Assembly (NCBI RefSeq): GCF_008831285.2
Contig: NC_045138.2
Span: 310,001-374,000, forward strand
Length of the DNA stretch: 64,000 nt
Source: Nymphaea colorata
Lineage: Eukaryota; Streptophyta; Magnoliopsida; Nymphaeales; Nymphaeaceae
Reading direction: 5' to 3'
Shown: positions 12,435 through 24,537 of the stretch, in pieces
Layout: every line of letters begins with the position of its first letter
Numbering within the stretch: the stretch's first letter is position 1
The notes under the pieces: generated by a model
Told to the model about the DNA's origin: nothing
Database searches by the model: none
The model's input: the letters and a program-made list of their open reading frames with translations, nothing else
Program-made: the position numbers and the translations under genes

Positions 12435-14831
12435 TTTGGTTGTTTGTAGGAGGTAAACAAACTCCATGTGCATGCACAACTCAACACACAGACACATATT
12501 CAATAGCTAGCACCAAGAGAAGAGTCACACAAATAATCTCATTACCTTATCCTTAAACTTTTCAAGGGGTACAGGTACTCCCCATTTCAAATCCCTGGTT
12601 ATACATCGAGGTCTCAGACCTTCCTTCAACCAGGCATAAGTGGCCTGAATTGCATTTTGGCTCCAAGATCCAGCAACTGACATATTATCGATATATTCTT
12701 CCAATTTGTCCTTGAGCAATGGGAGTTCTAAAAACAAATGTTTGGTGTCGCGAATGTGGGGTGAAGTCCTGCAGACCTACAGAGAAAGTATTCCACATGC
12801 AAAATTCAAAAATATAAGTTTCCAAACACTAAGAGCAATCATATCAAGAATCATTAATTGTCTAGATAGCAGACATGGATTTAACGTTCAAAAATGAGCA
12901 GACAAGCATATCCCTATAATATATACCTTGCACCTTGGGTCTATAAGCTCAGTTGGATTTAACAGTTTTCCACATTTTTCACATTGATCACCCCTGGCAT
13001 CGCCATAATCACATCCAGGAGTAGGGCATGTGCCCTCAACAAGTCTATCTGCTAAAAAGCGATTGCATGTGTCACAATATAGCTGCAGCAATTGAAGAAA
13101 AAAAGTCAAAATCAATTTTTTAAACAAATGAAAAGAAACCGCATACAACATAAAGATTCATTGTTTTCCCAAAGCTGGAAAAACATAGTCATTGCCCTAC
13201 AGTCATTACAATAAGAAGATACAAGTTGAGATGACCTACACACCTGTTGCATTGTGTTTTCAGAAAGCCAGTTGTTTTCCAATAGCTTATGGAATATTGC
13301 CTGGCAAATATCAGTTTGTTTAGGACTGGAAGTACGTCCAAACTCATCAAACTTAATGTCAAACCATTCATAGATTTCCTTGTGGATTGCATGATACCTA
13401 CATCAATGAACCAAAACTGCTAAACATAAAGAATGACCACAAGTAACAAAAACAAATAGAGATACTTGAGTCGCACATAAATTTTGTGGTTCATTTATTA
13501 AGGGCAACAATACATAAACCTACAAGAAAAGATACGGGTGTTGCTGTTTAGGAAAAAAAAAATTCAAGGAAATCCTCACGAGTCAAACTGCAGTTGACTG
13601 ATGCAAGATGAATATTGTTCACAATTAATATAAGGTTATAAACTAATCTGATCATATGCTAGAAAAGCTAGTAACCTACCAGTCACCGCAAAGTGCTTAA
13701 CAGCACCAGCGGGGCCACAGTGTCACAAACTCTTCGTAGTTGTACCTTCACTTACATAAAGCCTTTCGTATCTTCACAACCCACTGCCAACGTACCCAGA
13801 CAAGTAGAATAACGTACTTGCAGTTAAAAACAACACGCAATTTTCATCCTTAGATTACAAGTCAAGCTTGACCACTGGGCAGCATGCTATTGATCTTTGA
13901 ACGCCTGTGGGAGGGACAATTTGGATCAACATGATAGTCAATTTTAAAAGTTCAAAGAGTACCATAAACAAATGTCTCTTGACTTGAATTTTTTTTTTTT
14001 ATATCTTCTCAAGTGTTCGCCAAATTTTGCAGGAAAGCATACCTAGTAATTCAAATAAACCATCAGAAAATGGATATTATTCACAAGAAACAAGCATTCG
14101 CCCTTTATTGCAATCATTATGCATCAATTAGCTGTAAAATAATTGCTAAAACACCCATTCATTAACATGAAAAGAAGTTAAAAACGTACAGAACCGAATC
14201 TACATGGTTCGTTCTATCTACAGGCATCACTGCTCCATTTCTAGACTGCTCACTACACGTTTCAATTACAAAAAAGCAACAAATAACATATGTTCAGCAA
14301 GTACTAATCAATATAATTAACCCAAATTCAAAACCAAGGACAGCAAGTAAAACAACCCAACGGAATTCAGGAAACAAGCTATTTAAAGAACCACGGAAGG
14401 AGCAGTCCCTGAAATTGAGCGAAGCAGAAGCACTCACTTGTCACAAATCTCTTTTGGGGAGCAACCCTCCTCCATCGCCTTCGTCTCGGTGGCCGTCCCG
14501 TACTCATCCGTCCCGCAAATGTAAATAGTGTTGTAACCGCGAAGACGACAGTATCTCGCGAAGACATCCGCGCTCAGGACGCCTTATCAGATTCAAACCA
14601 GAAAAGGCCAGTAAGAAAAAGGACCAAAAACCAATTCTCCGCCAAAAAAATTTGAAGAAATATCATAATTGAAAGAGAGAGAAAGAGAGAGAGAGAGAGT
14701 TCACATCCAATGATGTTCCCGAGATGGGGGACGTTGTTGACGTAAGGGAGGGCGCTGGTGATGAGCACGTTCCTCCGGCCGACCACCGGAATCTTGGGCT
14801 TCCGGTTCCGGCCACCAAATTCTTCTCCCAT
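5786..14831 (-). CDS. Methionyl-tRNA synthetase, cytosolic, with C-terminal EMAPII/OB domain
   Basis: It charges tRNA-Met in the cytosol. There are seventeen exons on the minus strand: 14831-14705, 14582-14438, 13397-13244, 13082-12927, 12776-12546, 12231-12088, 10759-10669, 10215-10109, 10003-9889, 8353-8235, 8121-8056, 7957-7829, 7688-7548, 7412-7292, 7075-6849, 6240-6139 and 6016-5786. All phases close, giving 801 aa, close to the roughly 797 aa of Arabidopsis. The class I signature is PHLGN (about 35-39) and the KMSKS loop is KFSKS (about 351-355). Cys pairs of the zinc-binding insert lie in exon 4 (CDTC, CEKC). The anticodon-binding helical domain follows, then a Lys/Ala-rich linker (about 590-635), then an OB-fold tRNA-binding domain starting near LDIRVG and ending with CKVSS and GTIR. 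There is no transit peptide, so it is cytosolic. I chose the ATG at 14831 because it matches family N-termini; another in-frame ATG lies 15 codons upstream. No breaks were seen. Confidence 0.97.
8488..8539. repeat. (CA)n(GA)n compound microsatellite in synthetase intron 9
   Basis: A CA run passes directly into a GA run inside the longest intron (8354-9888) of the methionyl-tRNA synthetase gene. Confidence 0.9.
9458..9609. repeat. Two-copy 69-bp tandem repeat with (TA)n, intron 9
   Basis: A (TA)n run is followed by two copies of a unit starting CCCATGCATACATAAATG (9486 and 9555). The copies are nearly identical up to CATCAGGCATACA and each is preceded by a TA tract. It lies in the 1.5-kb intron 9 of the synthetase gene; the rest of that intron shows only low-complexity AT-rich sequence. 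Confidence 0.9.
11064..11138. repeat. Three-copy 25-bp minisatellite in synthetase intron 6
   Basis: Three consecutive copies of a 25-base unit (AACTGCATGCTTGCTTCTTG plus TGCAC) start at 11064, 11089 and 11114. They differ by a single C/T change. The unit contains GCATGC palindromes. It lies in the 1.3-kb intron 6 (10760-12087), which is otherwise featureless. Confidence 0.95.
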
Positions 14832-17795
14832 CTTCCTCTCGCTCAAATTCAGCCACAGGGCACCAAAGAATTTCACTCAGGATGCCTTCAAACTTCGCCG
14901 GAACGAAAAATAAAGAACGACCAACATCCGTAGAAAGATTTATGGCGGCGCTTCCTCAAGAATTCACACAAAATGAAAAGCAAAAGAGAACAAGAAAAGT
15001 TAGAAACAGAGCGCAGCTCCACTGACCTCCAAATTCCAACTGCCCCAGGGAAATTCATTCAAGTGAATCCGATTCTAATCCTCTCACGAATCAGAAGACA
15101 GAGAGAGAACAGTGGTGGTTCCCACACGAACGCTGGGCTTCTATTGCGCGGCGCTGCCGGGAAAGAGAACAAAGGTGAACGTTGAAAACGGCAAACCGTT
15201 TTGTTCCCTAAAATACCCTCGTTGTGGACGTTAAACTACGAAAACAGGTCCACGGGTCGGTGCAAACAGGTCTGGTATCCGAATTTGAGCAGATAGAACT
15301 AGCAGCCCTGGAACTGAATCCGGATTCATACTTGATCCAACACAACAAGGTCAGTTCCGGTTCCAATTTTAAGATATAACGGCCAGGGTATTTTCGCCAT
15401 TTCAAAACCAACACCTACTCCCATGTTCGAGCCGAACATATAAACGGCTCAACTGAACTCCCTTTCACCTTTATATTGCATATGTCTGGCCTGACACGGT
15501 CTGCTTGAACTCTTTAAGTCTATGAAGCCAATGAGCTGATTGGGACTGGCTACAGGGAGGAAGCTGAGCCTAGACCGAACCCACCTTGTGAACGGTCAAG
15601 CTTCGCCAAACCTGGCTGGACTGTTCAAACCCCATGCAGAATTTGGGCCCGCGCTGACCCGACATGATCTAGTTGTCCAGCCTTTAGTTGTCAAGTGACC
15701 AGAAATTCTTTAGATGGAACTGAGATTCTTAAAGTAGCAGCGGCTTCTGTATGGTGGATGATGAGTGGGATCTCACACATTTTTTAGAGCATATCAAGAT
15801 GCAACTAAACCAAGTGGATTACAACTTCACCATTACGCCATAACTTTGCACAACTTTTGGCATGAATAAAGCTCCAATATAGCGAGAGTTCTTTTTTTTA
15901 TCTTTTCTCTTTACATGTAGATCATTTTTGGAATAAGTTAGGTAGTTGCCAATAGATGAAGAGAGAAAGAATAAGCAAGAAAACAAATTCTGAATAAGAG
16001 AAGTGCTCATTGATTTGATTTGATTCGATTTGATTTCTGATTTTTACAACAACGATGAGACCTATCATTTGCACTGAGAACGATTATAGTCTTAAACCAA
16101 CTGTGGGGAATGTAACAACTCATGTTTAAATAGCATTATGCCTAAGCTTATGAAAAACCTTGAGGGTTCGCATGAGAAAACCCGACTAAAAGCCAGCATG
16201 AGATCCAAACTAGTAAACAGAGACCAATTCTATTCTAGAGTATAATTAGATTCACAAGTTAGGTACCTTTCGAAAATGTAACAGTCATGGGGGAAAAAGT
16301 GTCCACCTAGACATACATTCTTCAGAAACTGATTGGCAAGCATTACATAAAGAATACATTACTTGATTCTCCAGGCAAGTTAAAAATAGAAGTTGGCTTA
16401 TGGACCATATTGCCAACAAAATTATGTCCATTTTGATATGATCTAGTTAACCCTTCCGGAAAGTTTTCGCAAGAATACTCCCGAAAATTCATTCAAACAG
16501 GAATCCATATGTTAGAGGTTGGGGTGGGGTGCCAATGGAATAGACACGGATCCGTAATGAATATATAGTTGGACCAACACAATTGAAAATTTAATATGCC
16601 GCAACACAAGGTAAGTTAGAATCATACATGTGGTATGGACATAGCTTAACTGGTTGAGCTGGTGGTGTGGGAAGAACAAGTCACCAATTTGATTTCATGG
16701 GTGCTATGTTTCTGTGTTCAAAAAAAATATATTGTCCCTTTATCAAACACCGATGCAGCTATAGATCGCAGGCACAAGGAAGAAGGGGAAATGATTCGGT
16801 TCTTTTTGAGCGGAAGGTTGTAGTCCTCTTGTTCAACTGGAACTTGGAATCGTACTTCAAATCCCATGAAACAGTTACATTCATGCACCCTTGCACTGCA
16901 GTAAAGTAAGAAATATTTTGCAGAAAGCTTCTTTTCTCTCAAAGAAGGTCGCCTCAAGAAGCCGATAGACGATAAACAACAAAAGAACTAATTTAAGGTT
17001 GCATTTCCCGCCGAACATCACGCCTAACACTCTTGCTAGCGGGAGCTGCACGTGTGTGCTGAAATGTGTGTGACGAATGGTTCACAATACTCACTTTATG
17101 ACTAGGGTAGAAGTAGGATATCCAACGCCATATAGCTCATAAATTGTGAAGTTTAACCTGAATGGAGATCCTTCATATTCAGATTGAATTCCGCACGTGG
17201 CCTGCAGAGACAGCATGCAGAAAATCCCTTCGATCTGGGTTAGGCTGTAGAACACTGATCCAGGTCATATCGGGGCAAAAAATTCACCAATCTTCCATAT
17301 TTCTTGTATAAAAGCACGGGGAAGCTACAAGAAAAGCTATAAACAGACTTTGATAGCAAAACCAATAACCGATTTTGATATCAAACTGCCAGAACAAAGC
17401 CTGAGACATGTTGAAATTTATGATCCAAGTCAGAGATGAAAGCATTGTTGACCTCTGCTGCAGTAGCCACATCTAAACGGAGTGGACATAAATCAGCCAG
17501 ATTTACACTCATCATCAATTGCCTAGATGGCTAGAACCGACATATAACCAAGAAGATGATTCCAAGCATGTTCGGATCAGCAAATGATGCAGATATCTAA
17601 GCATCAACTCAATGAACACAAACGATTATCAAAATTTTGATAGCAAATTGTATATTGATATAACCTGAATTTTTATCTTAATAACAAAATTTGCATTAAG
17701 ATTATGAAAACTTAAGTTAGTGATTGGTGTGTGGATGCATTACTAATAGTTTCTGAGGACCACACCACCAGACATGATTAGGGGAGTCACCATCT
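14832..17795. other. Synthetase promoter side and intergenic region
   Basis: It starts with the promoter and 5' UTR side of the methionyl-tRNA synthetase gene, in which I could not assign a TATA box, and ends at the 3' side of the first phosphorylmutase-like gene. No coding sequence is recognised. A SINE-like candidate is listed separately at 16630-16720. Confidence 0.6.
16630..16720 (+). mobile_element. Possible tRNA-derived SINE head
   Basis: TAGCTTAACTGG resembles a Pol III box A, and CCAATTTGATTTC about 40 bases further on resembles a decayed box B. The tRNA-like order and spacing suggest the 5' part of a SINE. No poly-A or target-site duplication was identified, so this is tentative. 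Confidence 0.3.
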
Positions 17796-20700
17796 TCAGT
17801 GCCCAATTCTAGCACTACTCTTAATCTTAGAATAACGTGATTCTAGCTCGAACCAAGACTCCAGCTCAATCAGCTGATTGAATTCTTCAAAGGTAGCCAA
17901 GCTGTTAAGATGGTCTCTGGTTGTTCCTTTCTCCTTCAATGCTTTAAGGACATCAATCATTGCACGAGCTGATGCATAAAGTGTTGTGAGTGGGTGAACA
18001 ATGAGATGAAAACCCATTTCTTTCAGCTCCTGTGGTGTATGTAATGGGGTAACCCCCCCTTCTAACATGTTGCAGACTCTGTAACCCTTAGTATGACGCC
18101 CTATTTCCTTAAGCTCATTAATGTCCCTTGGTGCTTCAACAAAGCATGCATCGGCTCCTGCCTGTGTGCCACAGAAATTGCTGTAAATGCATAATATTAC
18201 TTTCCCATGGACAAGCAGAAAATGATTACCAATCACTTGGAAAATTCAGCAACAAAGCCACATATGATCAATAATACCTGGATGCAGATAATAGAATCTG
18301 AAGTTCCCATTTGCTTACTCCTGACCCTCAACAAACACGATATTTATGGCTAAATGAAAATCAATGGGCTAGATAGAAAAATAAACAACTATTCCATCAT
18401 AAACTACTGCAAAAAGAACTGCTTCAACTCTTCTGAGGCAGGACAACTTTCTTTTCTCTGTTGCGAAATGAAATTCCACAACATTGAACCCATGAAAAGT
18501 TGTAATCTGAGGATCAGAGCAGTAGAGCTATATTGATGATTTCATTGTACACAACATTCACAAGTTCAGCTGAGTACAGATAGGTGAATTTATATGAACA
18601 TAACAGATATATTAGTCATGCTTCAGGGAGTGTGAGAAAGCTCGAGACTCACTTCTCCATTTGGAGTCCTGTTGAAAATCATTTGGCATGAGCGGACACT
18701 CGACAACACTTGGCAATAACAGGTGCCATTTGAAAGACGCCAGTATATCACTATATTTCAGTTTAAATGTGCAGGAAAAGGACTCGCTTTTTGGCTTGAT
18801 TAAGAAAACTAATGACATGATGTCTTCTGGAAGAGAAAATATCACTGAAAACAATTTAGATGGGTAAACAGAAGCCTGTTTTTCACCGAAGAATTCTAAG
18901 AGTGATATTTCTGAGTAACAGAAGCCTACATGCACCCAGGCAGTCCAAAAGCAATGCTTCTCAATGAATCAATGCACAAGTAGAAGGATGAAGCCTGATC
19001 TAGGGACTTGCTGAAGGTGGATGAACATAATCAGGAAGACAGACACATATACACACAGAAGCAAATAGTGGGTTTATAGCTTTTCATGCATGGGCAGATC
19101 TTAGGTTGGTATGTACGGCACGCCAAGAAATATTAATTGCAAAGGCACACAAAAGATTGCAGATAACCCCATGACCATGTTTATTTTGATTGGCTTTATT
19201 TTTTCAAAACAAGATGAGCCTGTGTCTGGAAAAGAAAAGAGTATGCAGATGTCGGTCCATCCAAATTATCCAAATAGAAGTTCATATAGGTGAGGAGGCA
19301 CATGCCTCACTTAACTTTTCGAAAACTCATGCATACGTTGTTCAAATGCTTACATATTAGTGCTACCTTCAGGCTTCAATTAAAACTTATATATTAGTGC
19401 TCCTCTGACCAAAATGTCTGGGTCCACCGCTGCTTAATGAATAACTTATGAAACCAAAAAAAAAAGAACAAGATTCAACAACTACAATTTTCCTGTTGGA
19501 TATCCATGGCCAAGAATTTGGCAGTTAAACAGTAGTTGTTTAACATGACGTACCTCCATGTACAGGTTAGCACGTGCTATTGCTTCAGACAATCCATTTT
19601 TCGCTGATGTCGCCCGAGCATCTGTCCTAGCCACAAGGAAGAAATCAGCATTCCCAATGGCATCCCTAGCGGAAGCTATCTTCACAGCATGCTCCTCAGC
19701 AGGTATAACCTTGAAAACAGATGGAAGAAAACAAGTATAAACTATAAACTATGTTTTTCTTCCAATATATGTAAAATTATAAGCTCATTTGAATGAATGT
19801 GCAAGATAAAAGCCATGTTCTTATGCATGTGCAAGAATGTGTTTGTACGCGAGCATGCACAAAAATGGAAAGCAGGCACATGCCAGTGCAAGAACGTGCA
19901 GCATAAATGAATCCGAAGAGGAAGACATATAAATGCATGCACAGATAACGAAGATTCAGGAGTTCTCAGCACAAATACCTGTTTGCCACGCATGTGACCT
20001 TCCCAGTCGCACATACAATGAAAAAGGGCAAAAAAGAAACATCGTGAGACTATTGTTATAAACTTGAACAGCGTGGGTTTTCTTTCAGAATAAGCTAATC
20101 TTCTCTTTTTCTGATCGCCTGGTAAGCAATGTGGAGATAGGAATGAGAAAAGATAAACTGAAAAGGGAAGAAAAGTTATTACCACACTTCTTTGGCCATG
20201 CTTGATCCTGAAATAGAGTCAATCGTCAATTAGTCAGTCAAAACTAAGATACCTTTGCATTGTAAAAGTTGTCAGATATAGATGCTACCATAACAAATTC
20301 AAATCAAACAAAACCACAATGCAGAAGTTCATAAAAGAGCACCTCAAGAAAGCATCCAGCAGCACCTGCTGCAATCAAGTCCTGAACGGTCCTTTGCACG
20401 TTGAGAGCATTACCTCCACCAGTATCTTCATTGATAACAAGGGTAGGAAGCAAAACAATTACATCTCTTCCAAAGTTTCTGGAAAATGATTATAAAATGG
20501 GCATGCCCAGAAACTATCCAGCAGACAATCATGAGTGCCAGACTGCCAGCTTTATTTGATAAATTCGATCTATAAATGCAAGAAGCATTATACATTTATC
20601 ATTGAATGCATTATGAAATAAGTTGATTGGACATAACAACCTAATTTCCTGATCACAAAATTTCCAAAGTTTCGAGACATTTCGGAACAGTGAGACTGAT

Positions 20701-21217
20701 GCTCCTAGAAAACCCATTACATGGCAAAATAAGGTGATGGAAAACATGTCCGTCCTTATATCTGCTGGGCTTCACCCGATCAAGGGCACAAGACGAATTA
20801 ACAACATTTTCCAGAAAGATTATCAAATTTGTAACTGGTGATTCCATATATCGATCAAGAAACCGAACATGCATCATTACTCACAGAACTTAGGAACGGC
20901 AATTTAGCTTAAAGGGGAATTTTCATATGAAAGAAAGAGACTTTTGAAACTTAGCAAGTGATCTCAGACAGGTAAGGATGCATATTTTAATCAGATATGC
21001 ATATGGATCACCTCAAGGATTCAAACTACAACTTATTTTATGCAAGCAAAGTCAGATACAGACAACAGAAAAGGGTATCCCTCGAAGAACAAAAAGGGAA
21101 CATAAAACATCCAAAACATGGAATCAGGTCCATGACATATTAAATAATTGCCATTGCTTCTGACAGAAACAGAGAAAGATAGAGAGAAGAGAGAGACAGA
21201 GAAAGAGAGACACAGAC

Positions 21218-21261
<44 letters not shown>

Positions 21262-21748
21262 TCTACCGGCATCAGCGATAATTGGGATATTTGGGGCAGA
21301 GGCGCAGATGAACCGTGCTTTCTCCGCCATCTCGGGCGGCCTGAAAGAGGGCAGCAACACAATGTATACTCGCAAAACAAAAATAAAAAGTACAAGGAAG
21401 GACCATCTCGGATATAGCTCAAACATAGCAAAACCAAGAAGAAGAAGGGGAGTGAAAGATTTACGTAAGGAGGCCGAAGTCGGGCTTGCCAAGGAGCGAG
21501 GCGGAAAGAGCGTAGCCGGAGATGAATCCGGCCGAGAAGCCGGATTTCTGGACAATGGCTGCAGAGAGGGCGTCGTAGCAACCGGGCATAAGCACGATTC
21601 CTTCCTCCTCGATCAACCTCTGAATCCTCGTCTGTTTCTTCCCTGGTGTAGCCACTGAACTCATGGATGCGGGCCTCCTAGTCGCCGTTCTCCTGTTTCC
21701 GGCAGCCGGCAGCCCAATAGCGGAGTTCATCGACAGGATTCCGGCCAT
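17796..21748 (-). CDS. Isocitrate lyase/PEP mutase superfamily enzyme, copy A (annotated as carboxyvinyl-carboxyphosphonate phosphorylmutase)
   Basis: Seven exons on the minus strand: 21748-21465, 21340-21267, 20425-20343, 20207-20183, 19998-19979, 19709-19554 and 18161-17796, giving 335 aa with every junction in phase. Residues 1 to about 38 are Arg/Ser/Ala-rich, probably an organelle transit peptide. Family marks are GCYDALSA (56-63, substrate pocket), IADADTGGGN (116-125, metal-binding Asp) and KKCGH (153-157). KKCGH is the catalytic loop of the C-C-cleaving members (isocitrate and methylisocitrate lyases, petal death protein); its Cys suggests a lyase or hydrolase rather than a true phosphonate mutase, although the usual plant annotation is phosphorylmutase. 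MLEGGVTP is near the substrate phosphate/carboxylate site. The loop lies on two micro-exons of 25 and 20 nt. The gene is 5.8 kb downstream, in transcription sense, of its sister copy B. The physiological substrate is unknown. Confidence 0.93.
21172..21261. repeat. GA-rich microsatellite next to a 5' splice site, copy A intron 2
   Basis: An imperfect GA/GACA tract becomes pure (GA)n at about 21234-21261. On the coding (minus) strand this is (TC)n, beginning five bases after the donor GT of exon 2, whose last base is 21267. Confidence 0.9.
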
Positions 21749-22385
21749 CTCTCGCTCTCCTTCTCTCTAGCCTCCACCTCTGTGTCCAGGACGAAGTGAG
21801 CGGGAGAGCTTTAGCCATAGACAGTATCAGGTGGCTGCAACTTGGGACCCACTTTTACTGTGTTTTTGGAGCGGGTCCATATCCATAATCCATATTTTTA
21901 CTTTTTTAATTAAAAATGAATGTACAAAATAAAATTTCATATATTGATGTGAACGCAGCGGATTTAATTAATTCAATTACCTGTCCGATTTCAAATCCTT
22001 TTAGTCAGGTTATTAAAAAATTATGAATATGATTATCATCAAATCCGAAGTCAGTCTGCAAGTGTCATTACAAAGTTCAAATTTGAGTTTGATATCCAAC
22101 CGGGATCCGATAAATTTCTGACTTCGTTATATATAATCCTTGAATCTTAAGCTAGTTGGATCTGTACTCAATTTCAGATATGTGACACGAATCCGACTCT
22201 CAACTTCAAAGAGATGGAGCAAAACCTGATTATATAACGTCCCACTAAACTGAATTCAGTAATAACTGGATCCAAGTTACGACCCCAATCCAAACCTGTT
22301 TAAAAGAATATGGTTTACTAGATTGCATGCATTTTACTTTTATTTATAATGGATGGAATATATTGACCTCGCAGGATACACCTTC

Positions 22386-22598
22386 GGGGAGCGTTTGATA
22401 TATCTAGAATTATGAAATTTTGGAAATCAAAATGTTCATTTTTTAAAAATTAGGATTACTAAACAAACGGGGTATTTTGTTTCTGGAATTAGGAAAGCGA
22501 AACCTACAGTTTTGATTTCATTCCAATTTGAGGAGAAATTATATTCTTGGAATTTTTTCATTCCTGAATCAAAATTCCAAACGAATCAAACGCCCCCC
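22386..22598. mobile_element. MITE-like element with GGGGnGCGTTTGAT ends
   Basis: The left end GGGGAGCGTTTGAT (22386) and the right end ATCAAACGCCCCCC (ending 22598) are inverted repeats. The interior is non-coding and repeats AAAATTCCAAAC-type phrases in both orientations. The size (about 213 bp) and ends fit a small non-autonomous DNA transposon. I could not settle the target-site duplication. Confidence 0.7.
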
Positions 22599-22857
22599 TT
22601 ATTCAAGAGACTAGCTTACTTCGGGGCCTGGGGACACATGTACATCCTTCGATTCGAGTGTCGTGCTTATTATTTACAACAACATATTAAAGCATCTGAG
22701 CATAACAATAACTATGTGATTCAAACTTCGAACCACTTGAATGTGAATTGTCTTTTTGTTCCTGTTGCGCAGCTTCTTTTATAATACGATGAATAAAATA
22801 GATTGAAAAAATAAAAATGTAGGAAGAGACATGAAATGAAGTTGGATGCATTCATTA

Positions 22858-23107
22858 AGTGTGGGCACCAAGTCCGGGTATCCGACGGGTACCTGGTACC
22901 CAACCAGATGGGCCCAATTTAGTCTGATTATTTTTAAATTTTTTTATTATTTTTAGTTAATAATAATATATATTTTTTATTAAAAATATGTATTATATTT
23001 AAAAAATTCATTTTATATTTAAAAAATATTTTTTTTTAATTTTCATCTGGCTGGACCGAGCCGGGGCCTTATCGGGCCGACCTGGCCCTGCCCAATGCTC
23101 ACGTCCA
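22858..23107. mobile_element. Degenerate MITE-like element with GC-rich ends and AT-rich core
   Basis: The left end has GTGTGGGCACCAAGTCCGGG and the right end has GGCCCTGCCCAATGCTCAC. The right end read backwards (GTGAGCATTGGGC...) resembles the left. The ends flank an extreme AT-only core (22922-23040). They also resemble the better-preserved element at 53302-53729, so both may belong to one family. Confidence 0.5.
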
Positions 23108-24359
23108 GTATTCATCAGCGTTATAAAAAAATCATTTCGTGGTTCAAATGAAGCTGTTGAATCGGTTAATTGGCTGATTTACTAATCCAGCTAAACATGG
23201 GTTGTCAATTGAAAAAAAAAAACCTTTTTGAAAAAAGAATTATATAAAAATTATATAAAACAATACATTTTCTAAAATTGTTTAAAACTTAGTGCAAAAA
23301 TGACACATGACACTCTTCAATTAGCCACCAAATTGAATCAAATTGGTTTGGTTTATCTGGTGATCAGATGGAATTACTGGCTCTCACTCTCTAGGGATGT
23401 AAATTAGATCCACCGTTTTCACCTTTTCTGATCTCGGACTAGAATTTCTGAAATCGATTCTAGATCCAAAAAAGGTAGGATCTGAACTTTGTGTATTATT
23501 AGATCGGATCTGTATTGGGTCTCAGCTTCTGATATACCGAGTCTGATTAAGATTTAGATCCATTCTCTTTATCGGATCTGACTAGACTAATCTGGTTTTA
23601 GTTAATCATCAGACCTTACCAATGCATGGGCATCTCTCTCCCTCTCTCTTATCAAGTGATGGTCCATGTCCTTAGTTTGATTCCTGTAAGAAAAGGAAAT
23701 AAGATGAAATAAAAACTTTTTTGGATAAAAAAGAAAGGAAATAAAAGGAACTCTAAAACAATTATTAATTTAGATATAGCTTAATTTTTATTTTGTTTAT
23801 TTTTAAAATGAATTTTAAATATTTTATCACCTTAACTTTCCAAACCATCTCATATAAGTAATAAAACATGGTTACTTCATTAAATATTTTAACATATAAT
23901 TTATTTTAAAGTATTTAGATTGTGAGAGTTCCGAAAACACATACGAGTGTTAACCTATCCAAGGTCATGCACATCTACGGTTTTTTATATGGAACACGGA
24001 CTATGTAACATAGATTTAAAATCCAAGATGCTCAGATCCTACTTTTTTAGTGCAGCTTTGGATTCAGATTTAAGACTATCAAACAGTAGCTTATATTCAG
24101 ATTAACGGAAGTAATCGGCTGAATTATATGCAAAGGCGGAGATAGGATTTTCTTTAGGGGCGAGCCAAATGGGACTGGGTTTTGTGGGTTGAATTTGAGT
24201 AGGGCCAAACTTAACCATTAGAGTTGCAATTGGGTCAGATTTCCTGGAAAGGTTTTATCTACACAAAGATTCAATGCCAACTGAGTGTCTGATATAGGTG
24301 GCCGTTGTGTGATCAGTGGCAGAGCCACATGCTAAAGTTGCCCACACCAGCCTCACAAA

Positions 24360-24537
24360 TTACTTTGAAATTATGTTAATATTTTGATATATTTGAATAT
24401 GTATATATATAATTGCCCTACAAAAAATTAAAGATATTATTTACAAAGTTACTTTGAGATTATGTTAATGTTTTGATATATTTAAATATGTATATATATA
24501 ATTGCCCTACAAAAAATTAAAGATAATAAATAAATAT
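24360..24537. repeat. 89-bp tandem duplication
   Basis: TACTTTGA(A/G)ATTATGTTAAT and the following 70 bases, including ATATGTATATATATAATTGC and CCTACAAAAAATTAAAGAT, occur twice with starts at 24361 and 24450. There are only a few mismatches. The pair sits inside a decayed transposon whose termini resemble the dispersed palindrome family (GTTGCCCACACCAGCC at about 24336, and AAATTCTGGCTCTG near 24548). Confidence 0.9.

Noticed and set aside
14379-14567. Arg-rich frame opposite synthetase exon 2 reading
   Set aside because: It is a wrong-frame reading of exon 2; the correct frame joins exon 1 through a split Cys codon and matches the family.
21033-21581. 182-codon minus-strand frame with long Ser-Leu repeats
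   Set aside because: It reads through the (TC)n microsatellite and out of frame through copy A exons 1-2. It is an artefact.
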